Notes: a model not told the origin generated them from the sequence alone. Shown: positions 1 through 10,420, numbered from the stretch's first letter. The stretch: 64,000 nt of DNA from Agrypnia vestita (GCA_016648135.1 JADDOH010010000.1:1-64000); one strand, 5' to 3'. A program made the numbers and translations.

Positions 1-361
1 ATGATGGAAAAGCTAGCTGCTAAACAACCGAGGCCTGGTTAATCGCTCTAGGCCACTGCTGCTTCATGATAACGCTAGAACACACACTGCACAACAGACG
101 GCTACCAAATTAGAGGAGCTTCAGTTGGAATGTCTAAGACATCCACCGTACTCTCCGGACCTTGCCCCAACAGATTACCATTTTTTTCGAAATTTGGATA
201 ACTTCTTGCAAAGGAAAAAATTCAACTCCGATGGGGCAGTCCAAACCGCCTTCAAAGATTTTATTGATTCCCTTCCGAATGGTTTTTTTAGTAAAGGGAT
301 CGATGAACTACCTATGATATGGCAAAAGTGCATAGATAGCAATGGTACATACTTTGATTAA
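1..361 (+). pseudogene. mariner transposase C-terminal part, frameshifted
   Basis: The translation carries the mariner catalytic C-terminal region: an HDNAR-type motif with the second Asp, then the YSPDLAPTDYHFF block with the third Asp 34 residues later (D34D spacing), ending at TAA 359-361. The 5' part is truncated by the window edge. One extra C near position 34 (GGCCTGG where the other copy has GGCTGG) shifts the frame and creates an early stop, so this copy cannot make transposase. The HDNAR motif also has Pro changed to Thr relative to the other copy. Downstream of the shift the frame is open to the normal stop. The T-run before the final segment is intact here, unlike in the copy at 61093. 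The family call is firm; the subfamily is not determined. Confidence 0.9.
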
Positions 362-439
362 ATAAATATATTATAATAAAAAAAAATCGACTTTATGTTC
401 CTCCCATACTAAACGTGAATTTCATATGTAAGGACCTAA
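1..439 (+). mobile_element. mariner element, 3' portion cut by window edge
   Basis: The segment is nearly identical to the 3' third of the complete mariner at 60905-62189, with about a dozen differences by eye. It ends in the same terminal inverted repeat, whose reverse complement begins TTAGGTCCTTACATATGAAA, followed by a TA dinucleotide (440-441) as expected for a Tc1/mariner target duplication. It has the same orientation as the copy at the other end of the window. The high similarity points to recent activity of the family. Confidence 0.92.
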
Positions 440-681
440 TATTATTTGGATAATTCCGATTTTTCGTGAATATTTTCTAATTTCGAAACTGGGAATTTTG
501 TGAAGAATGTGCCTAGAAAGTTTTTTTTAAATGTTACTTTAATAATCGTTCTCTGTAATATAATATAAATTTTAATGGTTCATTAAGTATGCTCCCCTCC
601 ACCCACTAATGCATACTGGAGTAGTGAGTGAACAGAAGTGAAATGCACCCTTTTAAAGACACACGTAAAATTGTTTTAATA

Positions 682-1182
682 CAGGACGTCTCGTAGCTAG
701 TAGAAAAAACTTTACAGGTGGATTTTAACTTTGTAAACGAGTCGAAAGTATTCAAGTAACCATGACCTAATATTAATAGTTATGGAGATATGCAATATCA
801 AAGTTTGCGTTTTTCTTTTAATATTTCTGACATAATTTTTGCAAAAAGTTGAATTATCATTACAGCAACTTATATCGATTATCAAAAAATGATTGCGAAA
901 ATTGAAAATAGATTTTTTTACAAGGTTTTTTCATTCGAGTTGTATTGAAGCGAATGAATTTCTTATAATTGATATAAGTTACTGAAATGATGTTAAAATT
1001 TTCGGAAAAAATTAAGTCAGAAATATCGAAAAAAAAAATGCTAACTTTGATATTGCATATCACCATAACTATTGTGATATGCAATGTGATATACCATAAC
1101 TAAGTAGGTCATGGTTTCTTGAACATTCATTATTAATGCTGAAATTCACCTGTAAGGTTTTTGCTACTAGCTATGAGACACC
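682..1182. mobile_element. hairpin MITE, 'CTCGTAGCTAGTAG' family, copy A
   Basis: The two ends are inverted copies: the left has GTCTCGTAGCTAGTAG and the right has CTACTAGCTATGAGAC. Both are flanked by TA (680-681 and 1183-1184), suggesting Tc1/mariner-type mobilisation. The inner sequence is also an imperfect inverted repeat over most of its length: 'ATAGTTATGGAGATATGCAA' on the left answers a TTGCATATC...CCATAACTAT block on the right. The transcript would therefore fold into a long hairpin. Related copies or fragments lie at 3073-3165, 31772-31900, 38794-39305, 40350-40733, 41905-41936, 51190-51520 and 60530-60777. No coding capacity is seen. Confidence 0.75.
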
Positions 1183-1184
1183 TA

Positions 1185-2140
1185 ATGTTGTAATTGAACT
1201 GGATTTCCACCAAGTGAACGCCTCCGCGTTCAATTATTTACCCAAATTTTTATTTATTTGATGCGTTTGTTTACAAGCATTTTTACACATTAGATAAAAT
1301 GATTTAAAATAAACCTTCGAAAATATCTTCATTTGTACAGCTAGATGGTGAAGATAATCGTCGCCTATAAAAATTCATTTGTGAGGTCATCAACCCAGAT
1401 CAGGTGAGATGCGCTTGTCTGTGCGCGCATCAAATTCCAGTTCCAGGAGTGACATCCAAAACCACGACCCCGCGGCACTAAATTAGGTTCTTTATTTACA
1501 AGAGCCTACTTATTGCCTTTTTGACTTCCGTGGCCTGTGACTCAATCGCGGGTCTCGTGGTGTTACGATGCTTTAAGTGGTTTTTATTTCAATGGAAGAC
1601 CTTAACCCTCTGCATTCCATGATAGAAAATATCCAAAGAGGTTACAATACAGGTTATAATAATGTTATATGTCTATTCTATTATACTATAAGAAAAAATG
1701 TAGGTGGTTGACATTTTTGCTGATAGTATAACTGTGTATAGGACCAAATTGAAACAATTCTTTACGTCTCAACTAAATGGTAATGGATAAATATTTTTTT
1801 CTCTTCTTTTTCCTGTTTAAACTTCTCTTTTTAATTTACACAAATCTATTATGTGTACTTGAATCTTTTTAACTGCGTATCTGTCTTATGTGATTTTTTT
1901 TTAATGTTTTATATATTTTGTAAAAGCCCATAAGGGCGTTAAATAAATGAAATAAATAAATAACCTCTTTGAAAATATGCTTACGCTACCATGACTCATA
2001 TTACATAGAATCATCATGGAATCATTCATTTCAAATGTGATAAAAGGCTTTATTAGTTTAGTGGCTTTAAAGTAGTACCTGACGAGAGTAAAAAACAATG
2101 GTAACCAGGCATTACTAAAGTCTCTCGAACAGTCCACGTG
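1185..2140. other. AT-rich non-coding stretch with a LINE-like tail
   Basis: No convincing gene is seen. A moderately GC-rich patch at about 1400-1560 has no open frame of note. At about 1913-1965 the words 'AAAGCCCATAAGGGCG' and AAATAAATGAAATAAATAAA resemble the 3' tail of an old non-LTR retroelement on the + strand; a related 'GCCCATTAGGCTTTTA' occurs at about 23026. Short frames in this stretch look random. Confidence 0.5.
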
Positions 2141-2159
2141 AATCTATAATCAACTACAC

Positions 2160-2230
2160 TTTTCTAGAAGAAACTACAAAACACTAGAAATATAGAGAAA
2201 CTAGTCGAACGTTCCCGAACATTCGCGAAA
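2160..2230. promoter_or_regulatory. heat-shock-element array
   Basis: Positions 2206-2230 read as five contiguous alternating pentamers (CGAAC GTTCC CGAAC ATTCG CGAAA), matching the nGAAn/nTTCn rule for HSF binding with no spacing errors. A further TTTCT AGAAG pair lies at 2161-2170. Three correct units normally suffice for HSF. There is no adjacent gene, so this is probably part of a dispersed repeat, as at 12650-12840. The motif is seen directly; HSF binding is inferred. Confidence 0.65.
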
Positions 2231-2310
2231 CCAACATTTTTGTACAAAAGTAACGACGGGCGCCCGCGAGAGCAGAGTTGTTATACTTCCATTTTTAATT
2301 TAATTTGTTA

Positions 2311-2365
2311 GTATACAATTGCATCCTGACATAGGGCCCGTGGACTCTGAAACATGTTGATATTT
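2311..2365 (+). ncRNA. hammerhead-like motif (degenerate), Penelope-type family 1
   Basis: The order CTGAC..., a 4-bp stem II (AGGG/CTCT), then GAAAC followed by ATGTT matches the hammerhead core layout, but the GA after CTGAN is AT here, so it is probably inactive. The flanks (TATACAATTG upstream; TTCAATACAAAAGTG downstream) match the minus-strand motif at 48836-48880, so the two are copies of one element. Confidence 0.5.
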
Positions 2366-3072
2366 TTCAATACAAAAGTGGTGAAAACAAAGATTATTTT
2401 TATTTATTATATTATATACAGTACATTTTATATTGCACCTGTTTAGAGATATATTATATAAAGTTTTTATGAGCTCAGAAAACCCGTATTATCTACGAAT
2501 GGGTTAACTTAATCACAATTTAACGGCTAAGAAACCTTCCAATCTAAAACGATTATTTGAATGAATCGATATCTCGTATAATCGACTCTTATTTTTTTAT
2601 GGCAGTATTTGATTCACTTTGAAGTTGACATTAGGACACTAACTTCTTCTCCAACCCTTTCGATTGTGACTTGACCTTAGGCCAGTGACTTCCCTGGTTA
2701 AGGTAGGTACCGCCCTTCAATGTATTTTAAAATACCATTCCAACATTTTTATTGGATCTCTAAAATTGATATTTTTATTGTACATTACACTCAAGTAAAA
2801 TACCATTACGAGAACAAAATCTTGACATGAACTAACTTAAATTTCGGAATATTTTGAGTACCTACCTATGTTCAAATTCTTCAAGACCACAATTTTTCCC
2901 CAAGGGGACATTATTAATCAAGACACATTATATGTATCATACAGACGAAGCTATTTTTTATATGGTTAAGTAGGTATGAATTTATAGGAATTACTACTAT
3001 GGCTGGCTTAAGTGATCACTTTACACAATGTAATTAATGTTCACAACTCCAGCCATGATATAAAATTTTTGG
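2366..3072. other. AT-rich stretch, no gene seen
   Basis: No open frame or conserved motif is recognised. A short inverted segment at about 3003-3056 (TGGCTGG...CCAGCCA) contains AAGTGATCACTTTA, which recurs in related form at about 20850. It is probably a relic of a dispersed repeat also seen at 22450-22560 and 63300-63440. Confidence 0.4.
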
Positions 3073-3227
3073 AAGCTGTATTCAGGGTTATTTTGAAAAC
3101 ATTAATAACCTCGCAGGACTAATGTTCCTGTCTTGATTGTGAGTCGAAAATGCTCAAGCATCTATGACCGGGTTCCCCCAGAAAGTAGTTCTTCATCTTT
3201 TACCAGCGAAAACCTTAAATATAACAT

Positions 3228-3580
3228 TTATATATATATATATATATCTATATATATATGCTTATGAAAAGGTTATTTTCGGGATTTCGCCACCATTACC
3301 ACCACCCATACAGCGCGAAGTCAGAGAAATCGAATAGTTATCTCTAAAACTGTCAGAGATTCTGTATTTTTTTCTGGACCAGCTTGAGAAGGTTATACCA
3401 GTGTAACCGAAAATATAGCGCAAATTAAAATATGTTACCAATCCGCGAAGTTCCCGAAAAATAACCTTTTCATAATGATAACTCTTCGCGGAAAAAACTT
3501 TCTATTCAAAACTCTATATCTATGATATACTATAATATATATATATATATATATATGATATATCATATATATAGCTAATA
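3228..3580. mobile_element. short MITE (3262-3476) between two TA microsatellites
   Basis: The ends TTATGAAAAGGTTATTTTCG (from 3262) and its inverted partner (ending about 3476, CGAAAAATAACCTTTTCATAA) form terminal inverted repeats of about 27 bp around roughly 215 bp of non-coding sequence. (TA)n tracts flank it at about 3228-3260 and 3535-3558. The superfamily is not determined. Confidence 0.65.
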
Positions 3581-3794
3581 AAAATATATACATAAATAAA
3601 TATTAAAATTTGACAGATGTTTGACGTCTCTCTATTTATGAGTATTGGGATAGCAAAAACCAAATAACAGTCTTGTTATTTTCAGAATACGGCCATGTGG
3701 GAAGATTAACCTCGCACTTGAGGGCAATATGAATTATTTTAATCATTTTTCAGTCAGTCTCCTACAAGGCGCTGTTTCCCATGCGCAGCATCGT

Positions 3795-4475
3795 GCGTTT
3801 AACAGTGATGGGTCCGCTGTATACTCACTACTACAATGTAGTACTACATTATATTGAAGTGCACACTTCACACGTTTTGAAGTGTAGTGCACACTACAAA
3901 CTACAAACACTAAAGTTATTGAAAGTATAGACTTCAAATAGTACACTTCATTTCAAAAGCGAACACTACAAAGTACACACACTTCAAAGTTATCGAAAGA
4001 TCGAATGAAGAAATTTTTGGGAAGTTGATGTAGCTAAATGAAGAAATCTCTGGAAACTGTAACAACTCCCCCCCCCATGGTTTGAAAAAGTAGCCAAACG
4101 AAGAAATTTTTGGAAACTGTAACAACCCCCCCCCCCCATGGTTTGAAATTTTATTGGAATCGAATGAAGAAATCTGGTTGGCGACCTTTTTTTTTTTAGC
4201 TCGCCAAATTTTTATTTGGGAAAAAAATATTTACTTCACTAGTACTACAATTTTGTAATTTTGTAGTACAATTACTTCATTTCATTACTTCGCTTCATTA
4301 ATATTACAATTACTTATTACTTCACTCCATTTCGTAGTACTACAATTACTTCACTTCATGTAGTTTTTACTACAATTGTAGTGTACACTTTGTAGTCTTC
4401 AAACTGGTGAACGTGTGTGAGTTGTAGTCTTCATTTTGATATGTAGTTTTTCCCTTTGCTAGCGTTTAACAGTGA
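3795..4475. mobile_element. hAT-like non-autonomous element with ACTTCA/ACTACA words
   Basis: An insertion of about 650 bp is bracketed by the direct repeat GCGTTTAACAGTGA at 3795-3808 and 4462-4475. If the duplication is the 8-bp GCGTTTAA, the element is 3803-4461. Its ends then read CAGTGATGGG on the left and, inverted, TAGCAAAGGG on the right, which resemble hAT termini. Inside, the words ACTTCA, ACTACA, GTAGTACTAC and their inverses recur dozens of times. A unit of about 68 bp (GAAGAAATTTTTGGAAACTG..., with C-runs) is tandemly duplicated at about 4025-4150. No transposase is encoded. Confidence 0.55.
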
Positions 4476-4504
4476 CACTAGCAATTTTTACAACCGGATG
4501 TCCA

Positions 4505-4715
4505 CATTTTGCGAGACACTGCGGACCCCCCGCCCGCCCCGTCGCGAGCGGACTTCGGGCCCGCCGGAGACCGCCGAAGGCCTCCGGAGGCGGCCGAGGA
4601 GCGCCGAAGGGCTTCGGCAAACCAGTTACATTCTAACGCGCCGGCGCGTTACGTTCCCCGCTCGGAATGCGATTGGCGCAAACGCGGCGGCAGAGGCTTT
4701 TGAATTAAGAACGGC
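4505..4715. promoter_or_regulatory. CpG-rich island, promoter-like
   Basis: This is an abrupt block of about 200 bp with very high GC and many CpGs in an AT-rich neighbourhood. It contains a CCAAT box on the minus strand and an adjoining TTGGCGC E2F-like site (GATTGGCGCAAACG). Overlapping open frames here are side effects of GC content. It could be a promoter or unmethylated enhancer; no attached exon is recognised. Confidence 0.4.
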
Positions 4716-4860
4716 AAAAAAGGCACCACCGACGTGTGTGCGCGGAATAAATTATAGTCTAGTTAAAACTGCAGTTGGTTTTTTTTATATTTGTTTATGG
4801 GAAATGGAAAAGTTGATTGAAGGAGGCAGCCGACTCTGCATATTCGCGGTATTATTAATT

Positions 4861-5290
4861 ACTAGCTGTAGCCCGTCAGAAATGACGGTACTCTTACATG
4901 CAATTCCCTAAAAAATAAGTATTTACTTATTTATGGCCGACACCCATGAAATAGTAATAATAACTACTCTCAAAATATTTGAACTTTTTTTTTTATATTT
5001 CCCCTGCCGGCAGTCAATATAGGTTCTGCATATTTTAATCCCTGGCGATTGTGCCGAGCGGAAAATTAAAAGCTTCGCGTCTTTCTTTTTGGCGGTCCAC
5101 GGAGAAGCGGCGGTAGCAACTTTCGTTCGGGTTTGCTGGCCCGGGGTTCGAGCCTCATCTCCTGCCGTTTAATTTGTTTTTTTTTAGTCGTGAATTCGAA
5201 CGAAATTACGGACGTTACACAAAGTAACGCACTCATAAACAGACAGAAGGACGGATGGACAGACGGACAGACAACGAAATTATTAAAGGA
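4861..5290. repeat. ACTAGC-type interspersed repeat with tRNA-like B box
   Basis: It starts ACTAGCTGTAGCCCGTCAGA and ends in a CAGACAGA...GGACAGACGGACAGAC run. It shares start and end words with the units at 52918-53125 and 11220-11400. Within it, GGGGTTCGAGCCTC at about 5145 is a good Pol III B-box, suggesting a tRNA-derived SINE part. No coding is seen. Confidence 0.5.
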
Positions 5291-5299
5291 CCCAATCAC

Positions 5300-6500
5300 A
5301 GAGTATTGAATTGTACAGAGATGAACTAAACCCCTTCTTTAGGTAAGTAGATTGGGATACAGCGGAAGTATGTCACCACTCGCGAATATTTATGTTACAT
5401 ATATCCTACGTAGGTATATGCTCAGGTGAAAATTTGAATTCAATAGATATTTTTAATATCACATATGAAGAGTATAGTCGAGTGGTGAGGCAGATACCTA
5501 CTGGAAACTCGACACCCTTTCTGACAATGTGCTTATTTTTACTTTTTTTTTACTTTACTTATTTTTATTACTGTATACTTTCGTTTTTCATACTTATTAT
5601 CAATGAGTTTTATATATGTATGTTCAATTAATATTTTTATAATAATGTTGTTCTTAACTATATCGTCCTGTAATTGTGGGAGACATATATAACAAAAAAA
5701 TGTTTATTATTTTTTTACCATGTATTTATGTCTTCCTGTTGGATGGCCAAATAAATAGAATAATTAATAATGTAGTTAAAGTATTCATTCTTGCATATTC
5801 AAAACCTCTACGATTTTTTTTACAATATACCTACATTGTTTTTATTTATTTAATAATGCATTTTTATAACATAGCACGACTTACTTACTAAGCCATTAAA
5901 CTTTTTAAGAGTATTTAGTTTGACCTATTTACAATTGTGTCAAAATTTACAAGCGCGTAATATTTTTTTAAACAAGTCAGACGTAATGGAACCATACCGC
6001 GTAGGTACCACAAAATTTACGTCAGTTCATGTCTATGCCATCTATGGAAAACTTTTGTATTGTTATATTTTATCTGAAACATCTCAAGAATAAATAAAAC
6101 ACAAAATAATGATTTAAAAATAACAACATAAATTAGGGTAGTTAAATGATACATCTAGATTGTAGTTGAGAATGAGAAGGATTAAGAAAAGAAAAGAAAA
6201 TTTCTTTAAAATACCAATAATAATAATTTTAACATATATCGTCAAGATACATATACAGACATAGTTATACGCAATCCTTTTAACCATTATAATATTTAAT
6301 ATGTCTAGTCTAGATTAAAATTTACAGAAGTAAAAAAAAAACAATAAAAAAAAATATTGTGGTGTGATACTGGATCCATCTATGAAAGTTTTTTGCATTA
6401 TAATATCGCTAAATATTGTAAAAAAGTAATTACATTAATTAAAATAGGAAAATTATTTTAATATTTTACTTGACGATATAACGGCACACTTTATCTTGAT
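5300..6500. other. AT-rich stretch, no gene seen
   Basis: Very AT-rich with homopolymer runs and only short hydrophobic chance frames. I find no motif, repeat end or splice-site/open-frame combination to support a gene. Confidence 0.4.
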
Positions 6501-6519
6501 ATAAATTATATTTTATTTT

Positions 6520-6600
6520 AAAAAAGGCCCTCCTAGCCCAGTAAGCGTGACACCGGTTTCTCCGGATTCGAGTCCCGATGAAGTCATATATAATCAATCT
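6520..6600 (+). repeat. tRNA-like SINE head fragment
   Basis: TAGCCCAGTAAGCG resembles an A box and GGATTCGAGTCCC is a near-perfect B box about 35 bp later. The arm pairing needed for a functional tRNA is missing, so a SINE head or tRNA relic is likelier. Confidence 0.4.
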
Positions 6601-6679
6601 ATTTAATTTATTCAAGCCAAGTAGGAAAAAGTGTAGGAAAAAATATGAATGCGGAATGTATGACACAACAATATTATTA

Positions 6680-6790
6680 TTATTTTCATACTAATCTAAA
6701 ATCTTAGTCCATGAAAATAGGTCCAACAAGGATCGAACCACCAACCACTGAAAACTATGCAAGTGATAACCACTACATCGTCGCATTGTC
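6680..6790 (-). repeat. tRNA-derived SINE, family S1
   Basis: On the minus strand an A-box-like GTAGTGGTTATCACTTGC is followed by the B box GGTTCGATCC and then the family word CCTATTTTCATGGAC. It matches the layout of copies at 40734-40955, 42845-42980, 46925-47035, 45955-46052 (+) and 53800-53895. Confidence 0.6.
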
Positions 6791-6964
6791 AGCAGTTGAT
6801 AATTAGCGAGTATAACAATAAAAATGCATTTTAAAAACATGATTTAATAAAAAATTATTAAACGAAAGGAAATATTTCTTTTAACAGCCAAAGTAAGTAC
6901 TAAGAACCATTAGAGTAGATAGGTATATGCGTATATCAATGAAAACAAAAATCACTTTAAATGT

Positions 6965-7160
6965 CTGTCTGTCTGTCTTTATGTCTGAAACTTCCTGTAA
7001 CGACCGCAACTTCTTTTATAAAAACTTTTTATGAATTTTTTTCTTTCTTTTTTGTTTTTTTTTAATAAATAAATACTTATTATTTTAGAATCGATATTTA
7101 AAAGTACCATCATTTTAGACAGGTGATAGGTAGTTGAAAATAATTTAACTGATTTTGTAA
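6965..7160 (+). repeat. dispersed repeat R2, copy 1
   Basis: It shares an ordered series of words with 15925-16095 and 63070-63235: a GTCTGTCTGTC run, TGTAACG...GTAACTTCTTT, an A/T-rich spacer, then AAAAGTACC and a GGTGATAGGTAG-like end. All three copies have the same orientation. The class is unknown; no coding is seen. Confidence 0.5.
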
Positions 7161-7319
7161 AATAAATTAATAATAATTGTAGTGTCATCGGGAATACGTC
7201 TCTCTGCCAAATTTCACAGCGTTTGTTGGTCATGAAATGTGTCAAATATTGATTTAGAGATTCCTCGCTGATAGACAAGTGAATCTTAATACAACCGTGT
7301 AAAAAATAGAACACTCGAA

Positions 7320-7462
7320 TTCCAATCACGTTCACGTGTTTTGCATTTTGATTGGCTGGCGCGCGCACCGAGTGTCAAAACTAACCAATGGTCTCCGTCA
7401 CAGAATTTAAATTCTGCGCACGTGAGAGCGCTTTGAACCAATAGCAGCTACTGGATTGGATA
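7320..7462. promoter_or_regulatory. cluster of five CCAAT boxes and two CACGTG E-boxes
   Basis: CCAAT or its complement occurs at 7322, 7351, 7385, 7438 and 7455. CACGTG occurs at 7333-7338 and 7419-7424. A GGCGCGCGC run lies at about 7358 and an AGAATTTAAATTCT palindrome at about 7402. This density within 140 bp is promoter-like. No exon is identified next to it, so it could also be a retroelement promoter. Confidence 0.4.
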
Positions 7463-7695
7463 TTTTTTTGTCTTCTTTCTTTGAAGAAGCTACCCAAGCT
7501 GTTGTGTTGTTTGTCAAAACCCAGCTACCGTGTGGTGATGAGTTATGATGCCTGTGATGGATCTCCACGAGCCTCACCGCGCGGTGGACTGTTAATTTAT
7601 TCACGGGTTAAGCAGAGGTCTTCACCTCAAAACACCTACCACAAAAATAAATACAGAGTGCGTTTATTTTACAAGTAGGCTGTCATTTTTTGCGT

Positions 7696-7950
7696 ATCGA
7701 GGGTAGAAAGCCAAAAGGGCGTTGGTGATCATTTCGAACTTTACAGGAGAGCAAAAGAGATTTCTGTCAATCCGAATTTGTCAGTGTTTCTTTTATTATT
7801 AAACGATTTCCACATTTTTAAATCCAAAGCATATGGAAATCGTTTAATAATAAAAGAAACACTGACAAATTCGGATTGACAGAAATTTCTTTTGCTCTCC
7901 TGTAAAGTTTAAAATAATCACTAACGCCCATTTGGCTTTTTACCCTCGAT
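7696..7950. mobile_element. foldback MITE with near-perfect 120-bp arms
   Basis: The left arm (7696-7811) and right arm (7834-7950) are near-perfect inverted copies around a loop of about 22 bases. The ends read ATCGAGGGTAGAAAGCC and, inverted, ATCGAGGGTAAAAAGCC. Transcription would give a long, almost perfect hairpin. It directly abuts the probable LTR starting at about 7956. No coding is seen. Confidence 0.75.
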
Positions 7951-7955
7951 TTTAT

Positions 7956-8272
7956 TGTTACGGATCGTGGATAACTGAGGTAAATGAAAACACTAGTAAT
8001 TTGACGGTTTATTGTTTATTTAAATAAATTCACACGATTTTAATTTTAACACTATTCAACACTAACAACAACCCTTTTGATATTTTTGTAACGAAGTTCC
8101 TTAATGCAGCTTGCGATAGGAGTTGACTGGCATAAATCGTCATGTAAGGAAAAAGCGTTATGCCCCCTCCATGCGACTTTCTTTCTCTCTCTTTCTATTA
8201 TATACGAGTGTATGTGCGCGCGTGCGAGTATCGAGATTCGAGTAGACGAGCATCGTGCGCGATCGGTTACAT
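7956..8272 (-). mobile_element. probable solo LTR (minus strand)
   Basis: Read on the minus strand it begins TGTAACC and ends GTAACA (TG...CA rule), has a TATATAATAG promoter-like box in its first third, and an AATAAACAATAAA polyadenylation-like signal near the end. The length of about 317 bp fits an LTR. I could not find a target duplication or adjoining internal region, so the boundaries are tentative. Confidence 0.45.
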
Positions 8273-8399
8273 AACCTCAATACTGAACGCTTGGAAATTT
8301 TGTTAAAATTTATTTATTATTGTTTTAAATGATACGTGAGTTGCATTGTCTCATTATTGCAATTTTATAATGAAGATTCAAGAAATGAAAACTGCAACA

Positions 8400-9070
8400 C
8401 GTATGTATTTTTAAATTTTTTTTTTTTTTTTTTTTATTGAATTTATAAATATTTTCTATTGTTATAGATCGTGCCAAGCCTTGTACAGCTTGTCGGCACG
8501 TTTCTTTTCCATTTTCTTGCATAAGTACATTTAGTTATTTATACATAAGTACATTAGCATATTTAGTCTTAGGTATAATTTACAAAGGATAAAATATAAA
8601 TAAAGATAATAATAGTCGTATTATATGAACACAACAAAATTTAAAAATAAACTTAGTAATGAGACTAAGAATCATATAATAAATAAAAAAGGAAAAGATA
8701 ACAATATTTTATGAACATAACAATACTTAAAGTATGTGTAATACACACTTCGAAAAGTTAGTTAATAAAATTGTACAATATTTTGATACAAGTATTTTTT
8801 ACTGTTTATATAAGTTTAATGTGATATGAATATTTAGTATTTACATACATTACAGAGAGACAATAGTGAAATCATATGCTCAGCGTTAAAAAGAGTAGGT
8901 ACCTTAAGAAAAAAAATTCGAAAAACAACTTCAACGTAACGTTTCCTTACGTAAAGAAAATATACAAATATAAACAATCTAGATTTCCATATCGAATTAC
9001 ATTCGGGATTGATGAAAAGGCGTAATCATTACGCGTATCGTTAAAAAAATTTCAAAGCATGAAATATGTC
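8400..9070 (-). repeat. poly-T run (8409-8438) and possible retroposon body, minus strand
   Basis: About 30 T's read as a poly-A tail on the minus strand, preceded (at higher coordinates) by AT-rich sequence with no recognisable coding. It is probably an old retroposon end. The remainder to 9070 holds nothing recognised. Confidence 0.35.
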
Positions 9071-9076
9071 AACAAG

Positions 9077-9100
9077 TGACGCAGTTTTAAAACTGCGTCA
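9077..9100. repeat. perfect 24-bp palindrome
   Basis: TGACGCAGTTTT is followed immediately by its exact reverse complement. It could be a dimeric bZIP-type site or a relic of element ends. No function is assigned. Confidence 0.5.
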
Positions 9101-9574
9101 TTTTTGGAACATCTAGAATTTGGAATAAAGGCTTTCGTTTAACGTCCGCTCTTGACGTAGCGTAGTAGATGGGTTGTCTAACGAGGTCCGTCCATGGCCC
9201 CCAAATATTCTCATTGCCGGGCGTAATGAGAGAACAATAAAATAATTTGTGTAAATGGAATACCGGGTAGAAAAAACAATTGCCCTGTAATCAAGAAGAA
9301 TCTTCCTAATAGTCAACCAAATTGGTCTCTGGTCGTAACCCTCGCCCCCAGTCTGCGGCGGACAAACAGGGTTGCCAACTTTTAGAAATTAATACACGTA
9401 GATAGACAAATTTCAGGATACATTAAATAATTTATTTTTGGATACGAGAACTAAACAGTAATCCAAATAGTATGAACTATTAGACTTAATTAAACATAAA
9501 AGCTATCTGTCAGTCTTTTGGAATAAGCCTTGTGGAGACGGATGAGCCCTCCGGTTTAGGATGAGTTGATACGG

Positions 9575-10112
9575 TGTTGATGATGTAAAGTCACGATGGT
9601 TTTACAGAATTTATTGAATTGCACAAGTTAAAGTTATAAAGAATACAGTAGGTACAATGGTTACAAGTGAAAGCGTGACGTTCGAAGGTATGACGGCAAG
9701 GGCTTCCGCTATGCGAGCCGTTCACTGGGGAAGTGAGATAGTCTGCTCTGGAGCCTACCGTTTTTATAGTTGTTGTGGACAAAGTACTCGGCGTATTATG
9801 ACTTCGTCTTACTCGGCCGCTCGTGTGTGTAATATTTAGTCTGGTCAGCATCGTGAGTTTATCCGCTCTTCATGCCCTCTAGCAATTCTCGCCTTTGTCC
9901 TCGTTCGTTGCCCTCGCTTCCATTGTCGTTCTTTCCCGAATTCAGCGTTCTGATTTCGACCGTTGTACCGAGAGCGACGGCCTTTCGTGTTTAGGTGCTA
10001 ATGTACTCGGTACCTCCTTACTCGTGTACATGCATGCGTCTTTGACCGCCACAGCCTTATTTAATTACAATTTCTAGGAAACAAATCCGTACGAAATACG
10101 TAACTCGTAACA
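9575..10112 (-). mobile_element. probable LTR (minus strand)
   Basis: Read on the minus strand it starts TGTTACGAG and ends ATCATCAACA. It has a TATAAAA box about two-thirds along and AATAAA near the end, i.e. a U3-R-U5 layout of about 540 bp that is GC-richer than its surroundings. The short frames in it (for example 9657-9839) are not convincing genes. No clear target duplication is seen, so it may be one LTR of a broken element. Confidence 0.5.
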
Positions 10113-10361
10113 TTCATATCACAATTATAATTAATACATTAATATTATAATTAATTAAAATTAACCTATTAAGATTTTATTATTATCAAGCTTTACTCCG
10201 GAGATCTGTGTTATTGACCAGATTCTAAACATTTTGAAAGATACAAAAAATCAACTATTTAAGTCTTGAGTTAAGACTTTACTAGTTGTTTTATAACACA
10301 TAACTGTACGTTTCTTGAAAACAAAAAACAAAAGACATTATTCATTTTAATATTTTGACAT

Positions 10362-10420
10362 ATATATAATACCCTGACGATGGAAAGGCTTTTCCGAAAC
10401 ATGTAGGTGTAATTATATAT
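10362..10420 (+). ncRNA. hammerhead ribozyme-like motif, family 2
   Basis: CTGACGA (10374-10380) fits the CUGANGA core. Stem II is GGAAA/TTTCC with loop GGCT, then GAAAC (10396-10400) and ATGTA, so the NUH cleavage site would be GTA (10403-10405). Stem I can form between TATATAATACC and GGTGTAATTATA. Stem III is only AC/GT, the minimal form described for Penelope-like elements. A mutated homologue lies at 57930-57990 (-). All core bases are present; activity is untested. Confidence 0.65.

Noticed and set aside
2081..2104. CCTGACGAGAGTAAAAAAC as a hammerhead candidate
   Set aside because: It has CTGACGA but no stem II and no GAAA in register.
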